A stretch of DNA of 64,000 nucleotides from Patiria pectinifera. Lineage: Eukaryota > Echinodermata > Asteroidea > Valvatida > Asterinidae. Numbering within the stretch: position 1 is the first letter of the stretch; each line of letters starts with the position of its first letter. The stretch is from assembly GCA_029964075.1 (NCBI GenBank), contig CM057149.1, positions 26,054,197 to 26,118,196 of the forward strand. The letters run 5' to 3'. The notes under the pieces were generated by a model that was given only the letters and a program-made list of their open reading frames with translations, did no database searches and was not told the origin of the DNA. Of this stretch, positions 1-14,000 are shown piece by piece. Made by a program: the position numbers and the translations under genes.

Positions 1-429
1 TGAAATAATCCCTTGAAAAGCAGTCATGCAATGTATGTTTCCAATGAATGACACTGATTGAATGGATACAATTTTAATATTCACTGGTGTTGTAAATGTC
101 TACTTTGTAATACAGTAAACTCCGGCTAAACCGACATCGTATAAACCGTCGTATCGCTTAAATCGGCCGTCTGACGAAAGTCCTGATTGTCTCTAATGCA
201 TTTCCATTGACATTTTCATTTCTACGTCGGCCTTTGTAAGCCGCCATTTCGCCTATGTCGGCGTGTTACTTTCAGTCCCATTTCCTCAAAACCACAAAAA
301 TTTCTCTGTATAAGTCAGCATTGTGCTCTGCGGTTTGCAAGAAGTGTCGAGTGAAAAGTCCCTCACACTGCTAACTGACATCTGTCTATCAATGGCACGG
401 CCTGTGATTGATGCATCAGCCAGCACGTC

Positions 430-829
430 AATTTCCTAAAATGTACATTCACTTCTGAAAATCGGTCATTCATTTTCATCTATATTTGAATGCACGTCTT
501 TAATCCCATTTCAATTCAACGAAAGTTCAATCATTTTCATTGTCCGTGCATTCGGTTTTGAGGAACAGACAGCCAATTACATAACTTTAAACTAAAAGTG
601 AAATAGAATGACCAATTTTTGAAATCGCCCTCTGAGAGCGAAAAGGAAGTCTTGTAAACGAATCTGAATGGACATAAACGAAAGGTGCTGCTCAATCACT
701 TAATTGATTGAACTGAAATGGAATCGAGTGCTCTGATAGTGAAAATGAAATGCGTGTTCAGAGCGATTCTCAAATTCAGACAAAAATGAATGACCAATTT
801 TCAGAAGTGAATGAACATTTGAGGAAACT
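430..829. mobile_element. Fold-back MITE, ~400 bp
   Basis: The left arm has CATTCACTTCTGAAAATCGG and TCATTCATTTT; the right arm has AAAATGAATGACCAATTTTC and AGAAGTGAATG. The ends AATTTCCT and AGGAAACT are complementary with one change. No coding content. Confidence 0.65.
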
Positions 830-842
830 GGCCGGGAAAACC

Positions 843-1093
843 TATAATATTGTGGTGCTTATATAGCGTTTTACACAGGTCGTGAGACCAGTTTTTGCAG
901 CAGCTCGAGATCAGTAAATTCTGTTCTCTACCCTCACAGGTACCCATTTATACTCCTGGGTGGAGAGGGTCAATTGTAGTAAAGTGTCTTGCCTAAGAAA
1001 ACAAGCATCATGTTTCCTTTCAAGGTTCAAACCCACGTACCACAGCACATGCATTGAACATCGTAACAATTGGGCCACAGTGCTCCAATGGCT
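843..1093 (-). mobile_element. tRNA-derived SINE
   Basis: On the minus strand a tRNA-like head is followed by B box GGTTTGAACCTTG (complement at 1021-1033), then TCTTAGGCAAGACACTTTAC, TATAAATGGGTACCTGTGAG and a tail GCTATATAAGCACCACAATA. This body-and-tail combination is common in SINEs of marine invertebrates and fish. Confidence 0.7.
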
Positions 1094-1194
1094 CAATGTT
1101 TGCGAATTTGCAACGCAAATACTACTTACTTAATGCCTTGATGATGCCTAGTGGCACATAGGCCATCAACAAAGCTCCTCCAAATTGGTCTGTT

Positions 1195-1564
1195 CCTTAC
1201 TCAAAAACTACTGAGCAGCTCTCACTCAAATAACGACTAATCAGTGCAGAAATTCCTTAGCAATCCAGCCCTACTCTTTATTTGGCCCAAAACAGTGATA
1301 ATTTGTACGAATTTATGGAATTTATGACAAATGATACCAAAAACAGTTGCACTTTTATATACGTGCAAGTTGCTGTTCACACCCACCTTGCACGTATACA
1401 AAAATGCAACTTCTTTTTTCGGTACCATTTGTCATAAATTGCATCATTTTGAACACATTATCACTGTTTTTAGCCAAACAAAGAGTATGGCTAGATTGCT
1501 AAGGAATTTCTGTACTGATCAGTCGTAATTTGAGCAAGATGTGCCCAGTAGTTTTTGAGTTAGA
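1195..1564. mobile_element. Near-complete palindromic MITE
   Basis: The ends are TACTCAAAAACTACTGAGCA on the left and the complement of CCCAGTAGTTTTTGAGTTAG on the right. The internal arms also pair (CAGAAATTCCTTAGCAATC with GATTGCTAAGGAATTTCTG), up to GCACGTATA around the centre. Transcripts would form a long hairpin. Confidence 0.75.
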
Positions 1565-1883
1565 CAAAAAAGTATTAAGGGGGACTTTCTTTGTTGGTTA
1601 AGTGTACTTGCCGTGACATCACCAATTCACATTCGCATTCGCGTTCGCTTTCGACCGAGTATCAAAAGAGCTTTAGAAGTAAACATCCTTCATGACTGTG
1701 GTGATACTTTCTCATTATTTTTCTGGTTCGCTCCCAACTTTACCAGAGCAATTTGATGGTTTTACTATTACAAAATACTCACACACATTTATAACATCTG
1801 TTCTGAAGCAATTTGGCAATGGTTCCATAAAAATGCTTTCGTTTTGGTATTTCTTTGGGGGGGGGTAGGGGGCAACATCTTAC

Positions 1884-2011
1884 CCTTCGGTAGACATCCC
1901 AGAGAGACTTGAACATCTTCTTGTCGATGACACGGAAAATTTGGAAGTGGAGGACGTACAGACCGCAGATGCCTACATACTGCAGCCGCTGGTTGATCTC
2001 ATTGATTTCGC
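1884..2011 (-). CDS. WASHC4: WASHC4 exon 12 (last in window)
   Basis: Enters in phase 1 and reads [20 protein letters not shown] and then [20 protein letters not shown], ending YRR in phase 0. The donor is GTAAGA (1883-1878). The next family block (VPAIT...) is not seen before the left edge. Confidence 0.93.
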
Positions 2012-5000
2012 CTGCAATCAAACATTGAACATTTGAACAAAAGTCATTTCAGTCATTTCAAACCCATTTTTTTTCTACTAACTACTTTATTTTGGGTAAC
2101 TTTTGGGCAATGCCACGGTAACGGAACGACACCAGACTCTTTTTTTTCTTCTTCAAATTTTAAGCACGTGTACATGTACTTCAAAAACCTTTACCACAAG
2201 ATCAAAACAATGTCACAATTCCTGAAAATTCTTACCACTGCCTTTTATTTCCACTTACATGTTTTGAAAAACTTCTTTTTGTTTACATAATAATGAGGTG
2301 GGTAACGGAATGACGCTTAAATGGTCATGAATGTTTTTTACATAATGTACATTTTGCCACAAGTCTATGAATGTTTTAAGGAAATCTTGATTTAAAGGGT
2401 TGCAATGCCAGAACTAGAGTTTAGGCCTTAACATAATGATGTTTAATTGAAATTTTATTGTTCAGTAATTACAGTACAGACATTTAAGTTGATGCAGGTT
2501 CGGTAACAGAATGACAGTAACTGAAAGGCCAAAGGTTTACAAAAACTCATATTGACACAAAATGTCGACCAAAGATCCATAATTTTAGCCCTATAACCAG
2601 TGGTTTGTTTTTCCAAAAAAGAAATACATTATACCATATTCCAAATCATCGACTCACCATTAAATAAGAGGACTTGTCGTCCGTTTTTATTTAATACCAC
2701 ATTTGAGGTTGTGATGATTGTAGTTCTGAAGATTTAAAGATATAGTCCATCATTTGTAATTTGTGCATTTTGTTCGTTTGAAGCAACAAATGTGTTCAAA
2801 ATCGAATGAAGGATACTGAACAACTAATCTGATGAAGTTTCAGCTCAGCTTCAGCTGTATATTCCGAGAAAAATAGCATTCTAGGATCTCAATTTCAAAT
2901 CAAAAGTTGCTGAATCATGTTTTGAATTTGTTTTGAGTTGTAGCTATACGCGATGTCGCGCACTGATCTGACAAATTATAGCAACCACGCGCGCGTGTGC
3001 GTCGTGCCAATGCTTGTGCGCGCTGCGCCGAATAACAAAACTAACTACTAAGTTTAATTTTCCTCTTAAGACGCACCGTTGGAAAGGCCTTCTTTTGTTG
3101 ATTACTTCAAAGTGACAGCTTGCCAGAATGAATAATTTCACAGGGAGTTTAGTCCCTTTACTATCTTTCAACCAAGTATGTTTTTCAACAATAATTATAC
3201 GCCAGTTACTTTTCGGATAGCTGCAAATGATGGACTATAGCTTTAATAAGTTTTCCACTTTTCAGCCATATTTCCACTTTCGCGTGCAATTGCCCTTTTA
3301 CGCACAACTAGACCCCACCTACAAGTAGACTGATTCCTATTCATACATTTTCGAGCTTGATTGGAAGGAACGTGTCTGCCTTCCGAGAACTGAATTTTAG
3401 TCAGGTTGAGCAAGCTCACAAGAGAAAAACTCACAAGCTTACTCAGGTGGGACTCGAACCCACGACCTCCTGCTTGCTAGTCTGGATGTCTTACTACTCG
3501 ACCACTGAGCTTGCCAGGTAATGCTAGGATTACTCATTCCCAAATTATTGCCACGAATACCCCGATCAATACCGAATAAAAATTCTTGATGGCATCGGGA
3601 GAAATTAGCCCCGATTCACTGTTTGTATAAAAGAATAACTTAAGAATGAAACAGAAATAATCAAGAACCGTGTAAGAATTGGAAGCCGAATCAGTCTGAA
3701 TCAAGCCGAATGATTGTGATGATTTAGTGCAGAATAAAACCAAATTGTAGCGAATTAGTCAAGAATAAAATACGAATAACTCCAGAATCATCCACAATGA
3801 CAAAAGAATTATGCCGATTTGGTGCATTCTTAAGTTATTCTTGTAATATTCGTACATTTCTTGAAACATTTGTAATGATACGGCATGATTCTCGATGGTT
3901 TAAGACCAAGAATAACTCTACGAAACTTGTAAGAATGCTGTTAGAATGTCCAGAATGCTGTAAGAATATCCAGAATTAGTTACGAATACAACAAGAATAA
4001 ACCAAGAATTGAAATTAGTTCCTGAATCACCCTGACAATTTTAAACATGTCCAAAATTGTTGGGGCGCTTCCCGAACTTTAACGATCTTTCACTGAACTA
4101 ACTGAATCATCCCGAGGCAGCCAAAACCGTTTCCCTATCTACTCAAGACTTGCTCTACGCAGCGATTTTGGGTTAAAAATCGGGAATGTGTGAACCTAGC
4201 ATTATTAGCTTGTGAATTGGTTCTTGCAAGCCATTGGACGACACTGAGTAACTGACGTCGGTGAAGGGCAAAACCCCAATATTGAATGTTTACATCTCCA
4301 GATGCAAAAACAAAGGTCCATTATAAAAAGTTTACTTCTTGTTATCCAGCAGTGTCCACTGACTCACCAATCTTTGGATCCACCTGGGTGAACATGTTGC
4401 GAATGTTGAAGGCAAATTCCTCAGCAAAGAAGGAGTTCTTGGAGACGAGAACACTGTTGTTGTCAAAGCCCTGCTCCACACAGTTCTGAAAAAGACAATG
4501 CATGTCACATGTCATCTTTTGTCAACTGTTGCAAAATAAAAACTTGGGTGCATTCCACTTACATGAGCAGCACTATTTGTTGGCTAATTTTGCACAAGAG
4601 GGACCAACTACAGCAACAAAGGCAAACGGTCTTTCTGAGCAGTTCGCTATGTTTTCTAAAATGGCCGACACAATGAAGAAAATGATCCTGTCTGGGCGGA
4701 AATTTTTCGTTTTCTAAATCTCTTGCAACTTCATATTACTTGGCATAATTCGTTTTTCAAGGATTTTGAAAGCTTTGGAAACAGTGACACTTGTACGATA
4801 GGCATACAGGGCACAGCTACTTTGACAACTGTCTTTCACTGACATTATCATTCCGTACGGGATTGGCATGTTTGCAGGGCTTACCTAGTGAACTCAAACA
4901 CATTTGCATGACTGGAACACAACACTGATGACTGCTGTTGCTTGGGTAATGGATATTTAAGTAAGATATGTACATATCGTCATGTCCGTGCAACAAGGTC

Positions 5001-8000
5001 GTATCTCCTAAAATGATCCGTACGTGAAACGCGAGTTTCAGAATGTCAAAAGGTCGTATCTCACTTAAAATAACCCGGATGTACACACAAAGTCAGTGGA
5101 CGTCGAGATACGACCTTGTTACACAGAGCGTATTCGCGCGAGATACAACTTTGTTGCAGAATGAAGTTACGAACTTGTTGCACTGACGCGACGATATAGT
5201 TCTTAGCTCAAGTTCGAGCAAGCTTGATTAAAGAACATTCATTAACTAGATGCTGATTCATGATGTTCGTTGCATCCGCACAGTGATATTAAGGTACCGA
5301 TGTCTCAAGTCGAAGTACCCTGGAACGCCATCAAAATATCCTCAGTCCTGGCTCCCTGCTGTACATCATGCTGCCCCAGTTATTGGTAACCAGTGAACCA
5401 ACTACCATACATGTAAGCGGGTTGTTCACAAATAGTTGACTACATTAGTACAACTTAAATTGGCTTACACGGGCCCCTATGAAGTTAAACCAGCTATCAT
5501 TATTAAACCACAGTTCCACCTCCATCTTGCTCTTGGATTGCATTCATCCCTCACGAGTTTAAAATATACCAAACCCCACAAAATGATAGCCAACAGGTTT
5601 TAAGTGGTTTTTTTTGTAAGAAACAAACTTCTGTTAAAACACAATCAACTCCAATCATTCACAGAGATAAAGTTTCTCGTTAAAAAATAGCAACTGCGGG
5701 AATGAAAACTGCCCACACCCACCTGAAAAATCATCCCGTCCAGCAGTTGACCTTGCAGGCCCATCAGAAGCTTCTCAAATGGGCGGAGTTTGGATTCTTC
5801 CACTCCAAAACGAGTGGGATTGTGATGAACAGATTTCAGCATTCTAGACATAAAAAATGAAACACTTTCTAAGCTGTTTCTCTTTATAAAGACTTTAACA
5901 CCAGTGAGTTTGTTTCTGCATTCAATAGGGGACGCTGAACAATAGAGGACAAAAGGGTCCCCAATTCCAGAAGGTCCCCAATTTGGATTTGTGTACAAAA
6001 CATATGGGAGGTCTTCCTGAAAAGTTAAAGTACAAACAAAAGAGGGACAATAGGGGGTCCCGGATTGCAGGCAAATACACACTTGTGTGAGTTTGTTTTA
6101 ACACACATGTATGTATCTTTAGAAACAGATCATCCAACAAAGATCAATGCCCATCAAAAGTAAACTGATTCTTCGTAGTAAGTAAAGCCAAATGACATTA
6201 ATTAATAGATTAAGATAATTGATAAGCACAAAAATAATTTTAACAGTTAAAAAGTAGTGTCAGTCAACTGTAAGCCTTTGAAACAATGTAGGTTTGACCA
6301 AAGTAAATAGTTATTTCAAATCAAAACTGTGTCTTGTTAAGTTTTCTGGCAAAAATTTCTGATTTCTTTTGTGGCAGGACATAACAAAATTAAGGATTTT
6401 TTTCCTTTCTTTATCAAATGATGTCAATGTGGACTGGAATATTAAAAAAAAAAAAAAGACTAGGCTCAGTTTAGGACATTACACTAAGTGAATCAGTCAC
6501 TAAAAGGACGATGGGCACTGTGTGCAAACAAGAGGCGGTGCTTAACCACTTACGAGAGCCCCTTGGATGGGACACACCGCGCGTTCATACTGGTTCGCGC
6601 TTAGAGTGCGAAGTAGGCACGACTTGAATGTGCATAAAATCTTTGTGTGAGCATCAGGCGTCGTCAGCAACGCGTTCGAATGTCTCTCTGACAGGTCTCC
6701 CCCAACTCTCCCTTTCTTAACATTGAGGGAGTACTTGTGCACGGAGCCCATTGGCAACAAAATGGGCAAAAAATTCCAATACACTTATAGGGTGCGTACT
6801 GTGCTTTAGCTAAGCTCACCTGAGTCGCCTCGGGTCAGCCCCGTGCCGTTTGATTAGCTCTGACGTCATTCTCAGGGCAAACCCGGTTCAGCCACCACAG
6901 ACCCTGCTCGTGGAGCAAAGTCAGTGGTGGAAATACGTCACACGCGTGCACTGTTCATTCCAAGAAATGGACAAATATGGCTGCCGACAGCAGGGACTTC
7001 ACAGGCCAAAATTTCCTGACTGATTTACTTTCCTTTTTGCGATTGACTAAAAAACAGTAAACCTCAAAGGAAGACTCATTCCTAAACGGGCTTTTTGTCA
7101 ATGGCTGTGTCCACAGCTACTTACGTCAAGTGAGGATCATGATAGTCCGTGTTTGAGCATTTGATTAGCACGGCTCTACTGGCTAACCCGTCTGCCTTTA
7201 CCCAAGTCGATTCGGGTGAGCTACTCGAATGAAGAAGATGAAGGAATTGACCTATCGCCGTTTGCGAGTTAGCAAAGCCCCTTAGACAACCCTATGGAAT
7301 TTTTGTATGCCAAGTTGTGTTTGTCTCAGATGTTGCGTCCATTTGTACATCATGTAATTGGACAATATTTCACAAGCTGCGTTGACAGGATTCTAACGCG
7401 ATTCTACCACAATAGGTCAATTGTCTGAACGTGACAAAACAGTTTAAAATCGGACTATCAAGAAACAACTCAATTTTTGAGAAGGAATCTTGCTTATACT
7501 TGCCTCTTGTAGAGTGTCCAGTGATCTTTGAGAGTGGACTGGTTAGCTACAATCTCATCCAGGGTGATAAGCACACGCAGCATGTCCCCAAGATGCTCAT
7601 ACACTGTCTATCATGGGAACGATAAGAGAGAGAAAACTAGATGATGGGTACAAGGACTACGGACTCCCTGCACAAGCACCCCCTCAACGGTCAACAAGAG
7701 AGAGGCATGAAGGACCATTTGGCCAGAGAACAATTTGTTTCCTTGAAAAACGAAGCTGTGAGTTCCTAAAATCCAAAGGGATTTTCCATTCTAGTAAGAA
7801 AATACTCACCTCTGTTTACCTACATTTGCATATCAGCGCGCATGCGCACAAACATTCGCTGAAAAGAATAGCGCCCAAGCCGCACCCTCATTGTCCACTG
7901 CATGCCCCACACCCACAAAGGACCCTGTAACATAATAGCTCGTCCTAGTTTTTTTTTTTTTTTTTTTTTAAAGGGAGGGATGGTAAACAGAGGTGAGTAT

Positions 8001-11000
8001 TTTCTTACTAGAATGGAAAATCCCTTTGGATTTTAGGAATTCCATTACAGAAAATACCTCACCTCTGTTTACCTACATTTGCAGAGTAGCACCGAAAGTC
8101 TCAAGGGGGGGGAAAGGGACATGCAGTGGTTCTTGAAAGTCTAAACTAGGCCTACATGCAGTTCTAAATGGCATGAAAAGGTTGCTTAGACATACCCGGG
8201 TGCTGCCTATCTATTCTAAAGGAGCTTTGCGGGCTTTGCGGGCTGCTGATTGTGCAGTTTCCTGGAAGACTTTCTGCTAATGCAACCCTATGCTTGCACC
8301 ACAGCTATAAGCAAGGTGTCACAGTGTAAGGGTTCTTCCAGCAGTCCGCTTTTCTGATACCTGAAAAAGAGAGTCCTGTTCCCTGTATCTGAAAAGGAAG
8401 CTCCAAGCAGTTGAGTTCAGGAAGTTGTCGAGCTGGGTGTTTCCTGAACTTGAGATTTTGATCCTCGATTTCGGGAGGGCACTCTTTGGTGGCACCGACA
8501 ATCGAGTGATCATGGTCACAGAGGCTTGAAGATGATGCTAGATGACTGTACGAGCATTTGCTTGATGATGAAGCCTCTTGAAGGCCATCAGTGCGAGCAT
8601 TGTAGTTCTGCAGAGCTCGCATGGGGCACCACCATATCCTTTGCTACTAATGGAGAGGATGTCAACTTGGCCGGAAATATCAGGTCTGAAAATAAGTTGA
8701 ATTATTCCGTGTGTTGAACTTCACCCATGGAATAAAGTAAATGCAGTCACGTGCCAATGGCTATGACCTGGTAACTTAGTGAAATTCCCTTCTTAAGGTA
8801 AGCTACTGCAGCAACCAGTAAGAATATGGGTTTCGCAACCTGACAGAAAGGAGAGTTGCAATGTACCTGTTGGTTCCGCAAGGGGCCAAGGTGAGTGACC
8901 CAATGACGATACTTGGATCCAGGATGGTAGGCCTATCTACCGGTACTTTACAGTAGGCGGTCAACTGATAAACCTGCCGTGTATCAGAGTGATTTTGAGG
9001 AAACTGTAGATGTATCATTGGAACCCTGATAGAGGACTACAATTATGGCTCATCAGTAACCCTGGACAGTAGATATCTGAAACTGGATTGAAAGACTGTC
9101 AGCGAAATCCCAAATGAAGGTGTAGATGCAGATCGGGGATTGGCAGCTACTATCATACCCCATGGGGAATCAACTTGCTTCTGACTGTAAAGACTGTAGC
9201 TTTCAGATAATGAAAGCATCCAGGTACAAGATGGAGAGTACATGTAGCTGTGTCTGCTTGTAGAATTACTGTTGTGAGACCAAGGTGGTCTAGGATTAAA
9301 GGGATTATGGCTGCTGTAGCCAAAAAGGAGCTACATGTATGAATTCCTGCCGCGTTGAAGCTGAAGGATTCTGCTAGATCAGAGGACTATAGGATGAGTA
9401 TAAACTTGGCGAAAGGCTGGAATTGGAAGCTGGTGGCCTGGAAGGGATGCAAATACCTGTAGATAGCTGCAAGTACTGGTAGCAAACTGAGAATGTTGAG
9501 GACCTTTGTCTGAATACTGACGGGAGAAGAATCATTCTGTTGAAGTGAATTCAACACCTTCTTTCTGTCCAGGTGAAACGTTAAAGCAACAGCCAACTGG
9601 GTGTCTCTAAAGTGGACAGGCAAGAAGAAAGAGCGAGTTCCCCGGAAGAAGCATGTAGTAAACTACATCTGAACTGTGGAATTGTCCATCCGGACCAAGA
9701 CAAGCTTGATTATGACTTTGGGTGAGCAAATGCAAGGTCTTGAGCACTGTCAATAGCTCTAGTGAAGGAATGCAACTGGCTGTCTATAGTTGGCCAAGTG
9801 CTAGGTAATGAAAGACCATACAGATGGAATCTCAAACCCTGTCCGGGGTACCCAATGCGATGGTAGAATATGTAGTTACCCGGTACATAGTCCTTAAAGG
9901 TGCAGTAGGTCATAGCTAAGATGGGTAACTGGAATCCCTTTGGAGGTGACCCTTAGCATTGATGGGAAGACAAAGGAAAGGCTGTGCAGAGCTTCCGTGT
10001 GTCATGCACCAGGGAACTAGGTCCATTATCAAGATGCCAGAAGGTTCGAATGTCATCACGTTGTGTTGAACCTTTCCCAGTAAAGCCTGAAACAAAGTTG
10101 AAGGAGCTTAATGCTGAAGATGAAAAACCACCTCAAGTGCGAGTTAGGTAGACTGTTAAAGGCTAAACTGGAGATACAATTACATGTAAGGTCTGCTGTA
10201 GCCTAACATCTAAGTACCACAGCAAATAGATCTGTTTTGCTGTAAAGGAATGTTGTAACAACGGTGATTCTTATAAAGGAACCAAAGGAGCTGTGAAAAT
10301 CCAAAGGTCTGTAGCGAAACCCTGTAGGTATGCAGAACTCCAACTTCCGATGATCCATGCATGGGTACTGTACAAGGACATTAGTATCCCAATGATTGAT
10401 GGAAGCAGCAAACCAACCGTCTCAAGAGACTGGAGAGAAGTAGAAAGCATTTCCAACTGAATTCCTTGTTGCATGTCGAGTCTGATAATGGGCCGCCATT
10501 CGTCAGACTGCTACTGACTGAGAAGATTGAAGTAAGCCGAAACCTAATCCAGTTGGAAGTATCCTGGTCTAGATCATTCCTTAAAGAAAGATAACCTTCT
10601 GTAAAGCAACAAACAAGTGCATGTTGAGGCAGAAGCTCGTGGTCAGGGATAACCGAGGTAGACATGAATTCTGAACAATGCTTCGAAGAAGTGTCTGACA
10701 ACCCCTATATGTATGAAGTTACATAAACCACATCTGGCCGGATTGTAGGACAAATACTTGTTCTAAAGACTCGAAGCAGTGGGGATATGTCGTGATTCTG
10801 CTGTAAGCCAAGGATGACGAGAAGGCCGGTCTACAAACTCCTAGCTGAATCATGCTGGTTTGAGACCCGTTGGAGACCGACGTAGAGGATGTACATGATT
10901 GCCAAGCACCTATGAGGATTAACTTATCTCAAAGTATGGAATCCTGCACCATAAAGTCTTGCTATATAACCTGATGTTATGCCAAGAAACATTCGTTCAA

Positions 11001-14000
11001 GACAAGAATGCCAAATAGCCAGAATTAGCAATAAGCCCAAAAGCAATTCCACCAATCTAGACAATAAAGCAGAATGATAAAATCTCCAATAAAACTGTAT
11101 CAGTTAAGGGAGATATCATGGCAACTTGCAAGGGCACCAGACAAAGAAGAGTAAGAGTAAGAATCCTTGGTCTATTGTAAAATCAACGAACCATCCCAAC
11201 AGGCTGATGAATATATAAACAGGCCAGCTAAGCAAGATATTCAATGATAGAATATCAAGAATCCGAATAAGGAATCCTCCTACACAACAAACCCCAACCC
11301 AATCGTATATATTGGGAAGAAGCAGGGAAAGAATGCTGCATCCAGACGCCAGTAACGTTTGAGTACCACTACCATGACTACCAGTCTATGGATAGTCAAG
11401 ACTATTTTTTTTTTTTTTTTTTTTTTAAATCTTGTAATGATATCAAACTAAGTGGCATCAGGTTGCATCCTACTAAAAAGTACTATCCAAAGGTAGCTTG
11501 AGCGTAGAAACATGTGAGTCTGTAATAAGAACATGCTCAAAAGGACCAACCCACTGTTATAGGATGGAGAAACTGAAAACTTACCGATAGCCGGTCGAGT
11601 GCTGCTAATGGAAATGCAGCAAGGCTGTAGTGTTATCATGCATTTTCACAGAATAAATAACATTATAAGTGAAAACCCAGAAGGTAATCTCGAACATGGG
11701 AGACGACTCCAAAGAATGAGTAATCACAATCCAATCGGCCCGAATGTCCGAAGTCAATCCTCCGTCCGAGTCCAATTGAAAACGCAAGTTGGAACCGCAA
11801 ACATTCTATCAATGGGAAAAGTGGGCTGTGAAGGCTTAGATTTACGAGTACCAGAATCTCTGCGATATGAAGGTCGAGTAGATTCGACTGGGGAATGGGT
11901 TGGAAACTGAAGGATCTTACCCACTTCCGTCATCGTAAGATTAGCCCGTTGGACATTGGAGCATGGAGGAAAAATTCCTCCATGATTGGAGAGACTATCT
12001 TCATCCACTGTCTGGCCCGAGGAAAAGAAGACCTTGAAGGAGATCTAGAATGCGAGTGTCGGCTTCGATGACCAGAATCCGACCGTGAGTAATCACGATC
12101 ACGACGAGAAGAACGATGTCGGCGCCGATGTCGATCGTCGGAGTCCGAACGGGACCGCGCACGAGACCGGGAACGGCGCCGTGAATCGCGGCGTTCTCTC
12201 CCCGCCCGGCTGGTGTGTTCACCGAAGCGTTGCGGAGAACGGAGTCTTTGTCCTGTGAAAGGTACACCATGATCTTGTGGAGAATGTGAAGAATTACCCT
12301 GATAAGATGTGTAATGGTGTGAAAATCCCATCAAAAAGGTCTGGGGATAAACCCGCGGGTCGTAGGCTGGAACACTGAGTGGATACGGAGTGCGAGTATT
12401 GTGGTCGAAGTGACGAGGATCGTTCGGGAAAAAGACCACGTGTGAGGCTCCGAATGATGAAGGAAATCTCGCCGAGATTCGCTTGTAAAACTAGGTTGAG
12501 AATACGAACCCGTAGTATGGCTGACTGAAGATGATGGTGGTGGTGGTGGTGGTGCCCCAAGCCTCTGTGACCCGGCGGGGCTGGTCGGATTACCGAAGAA
12601 CCTTTGGGTTTCGAACGCCAAGCCCCGCCGTCCCGCCTGCACGTGCGAGTCGACCTGTTGTTCCGAAGCGTGCACGTGCTCTCGCAGACTGCCGTAAGAA
12701 TGCGGGATTTGTTGGGGAGTGGCCGTAATTCTCATTGGAGAATTCTTTGACCATGTTGACCCCCGGAGAAATTCCAACTGCCGAACCCGGGAGATTGGAC
12801 CCAGTCGTACCAGAGGAATTATCACGCTTGGATTGAGTAGAGGGTGACTTTCCAGTAGAACGGCTTGAGACAGTTTTCTTTTTGTTTTGGCGGAGTCCGC
12901 CATTTTGTAATCACAGCGAGAACAGCTAAAAATTGTACGTCTTCACGCTACGCGTCGCTGAAAAAACTAGGACGAGCTATTATGTTACAGGGTCCTTTGT
13001 GGGTGTGGGGCATGCAGTGGACAATGAGGGTGCGGCTTGGGCGCTATTCTTTTCAGCGAATGTTTGTGCGCATGCGCGCTGATATGCAAATGTAGGTAAA
13101 CAGAGGTGAGGTATTTTCTGTAATGGAATTGGGTCATTCATTTTTGAATTATTTAGTATTCATTTATTCCAAACTGCCTTTGACGGAACATTCGAATATT
13201 CGTCACTCGCTATCAAGTTCACACACACCAGCTGCAACGGCGTGCCATGCCCTTCAAATGTTGAACTGAAAGTGTAAAATTTGCATGCACGCTCGATGCT
13301 ATGGGCCGCTGGAATGTATTGCAGCAAGTATTTTATAACTGTTAAGGCCCAAAAAAAAAAGTTCTGGTTTCTGGTATGTGCGCGCAATTTTTTTTTTAGA
13401 TTGGGTTATGGTCGAGAATAAGCTTTATGTGGCCTCTCTGGACTCCCATATATTTGCACTAAGTTTAGTCGGGCACCATTTGCAGTCATCAGCCGACATT
13501 TGAAGCAAAAAATCAGGTAAAAAAAAAAAAAGCCGCGTCGCCGCACCACTTTTTGGGCAAGCTCCATACCAGAAACCGGAGACTTTTTTGGGGGGCCTAA
13601 GGGCTTAAGCCTGATAAAAGGATGAAAACAATGAACTGCCGTTGAAAAAAAAGTTGCTGTCGCCGACTACAACAAACAGTGGTATCTGACAATAAGCGCC
13701 ACAACTTTACGATTATACGTGTACAGTTTTTCTCTATTCGAACCGGTTAAAAGCTATTGGAATATTCGGTTGAAGAAGCTATTCGAATATTCAGTTAATG
13801 ATTGAATATTCCAATATTCGGTTTATTCAGGACAGCCCCAGCTCGGAGTTTCTTGTATCAAACTCGATAAGTTAAGCAATGACAGGCCACACAATGAGCG
13901 CAATTAGTAAAAGAAATAGTTCGTTTTCAGTTGCTACACCGTAACTTATGCCACCTAAAATGGCTGTGAAAAGTACGCCATAAATTGTTGTGTCAGTCAC

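Larger units (their letters stand above)
7763..13130 (-). mobile_element. DIRS-like tyrosine-recombinase retrotransposon in WASHC4 intron 8
   Basis: About 5.37 kb, coding direction minus. Three hallmarks are visible. First, 150-bp inverted terminal repeats (7805-7954 and 12961-13110) appear identical base for base. Second, an internal complementary region at 7982-8083 is the reverse complement of the left terminus joined directly to that of the right terminus. Third, a gag-like basic ORF comes first (12903 downward), followed by fragments with features of DIRS/Ngaro RNase H and recombinase (weak). The complementary region lies just inside the 3' inverted repeat, as in DIRS elements. No target duplication is expected for this class. 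The coding region has no frame above about 110 codons downstream of gag, so the copy is probably defective. Confidence 0.8.

Noticed and set aside
1..1883. WASHC4 exon 13
   Set aside because: No minus-strand segment resembling the VPAIT/WFPDNF family block with splice sites was found.
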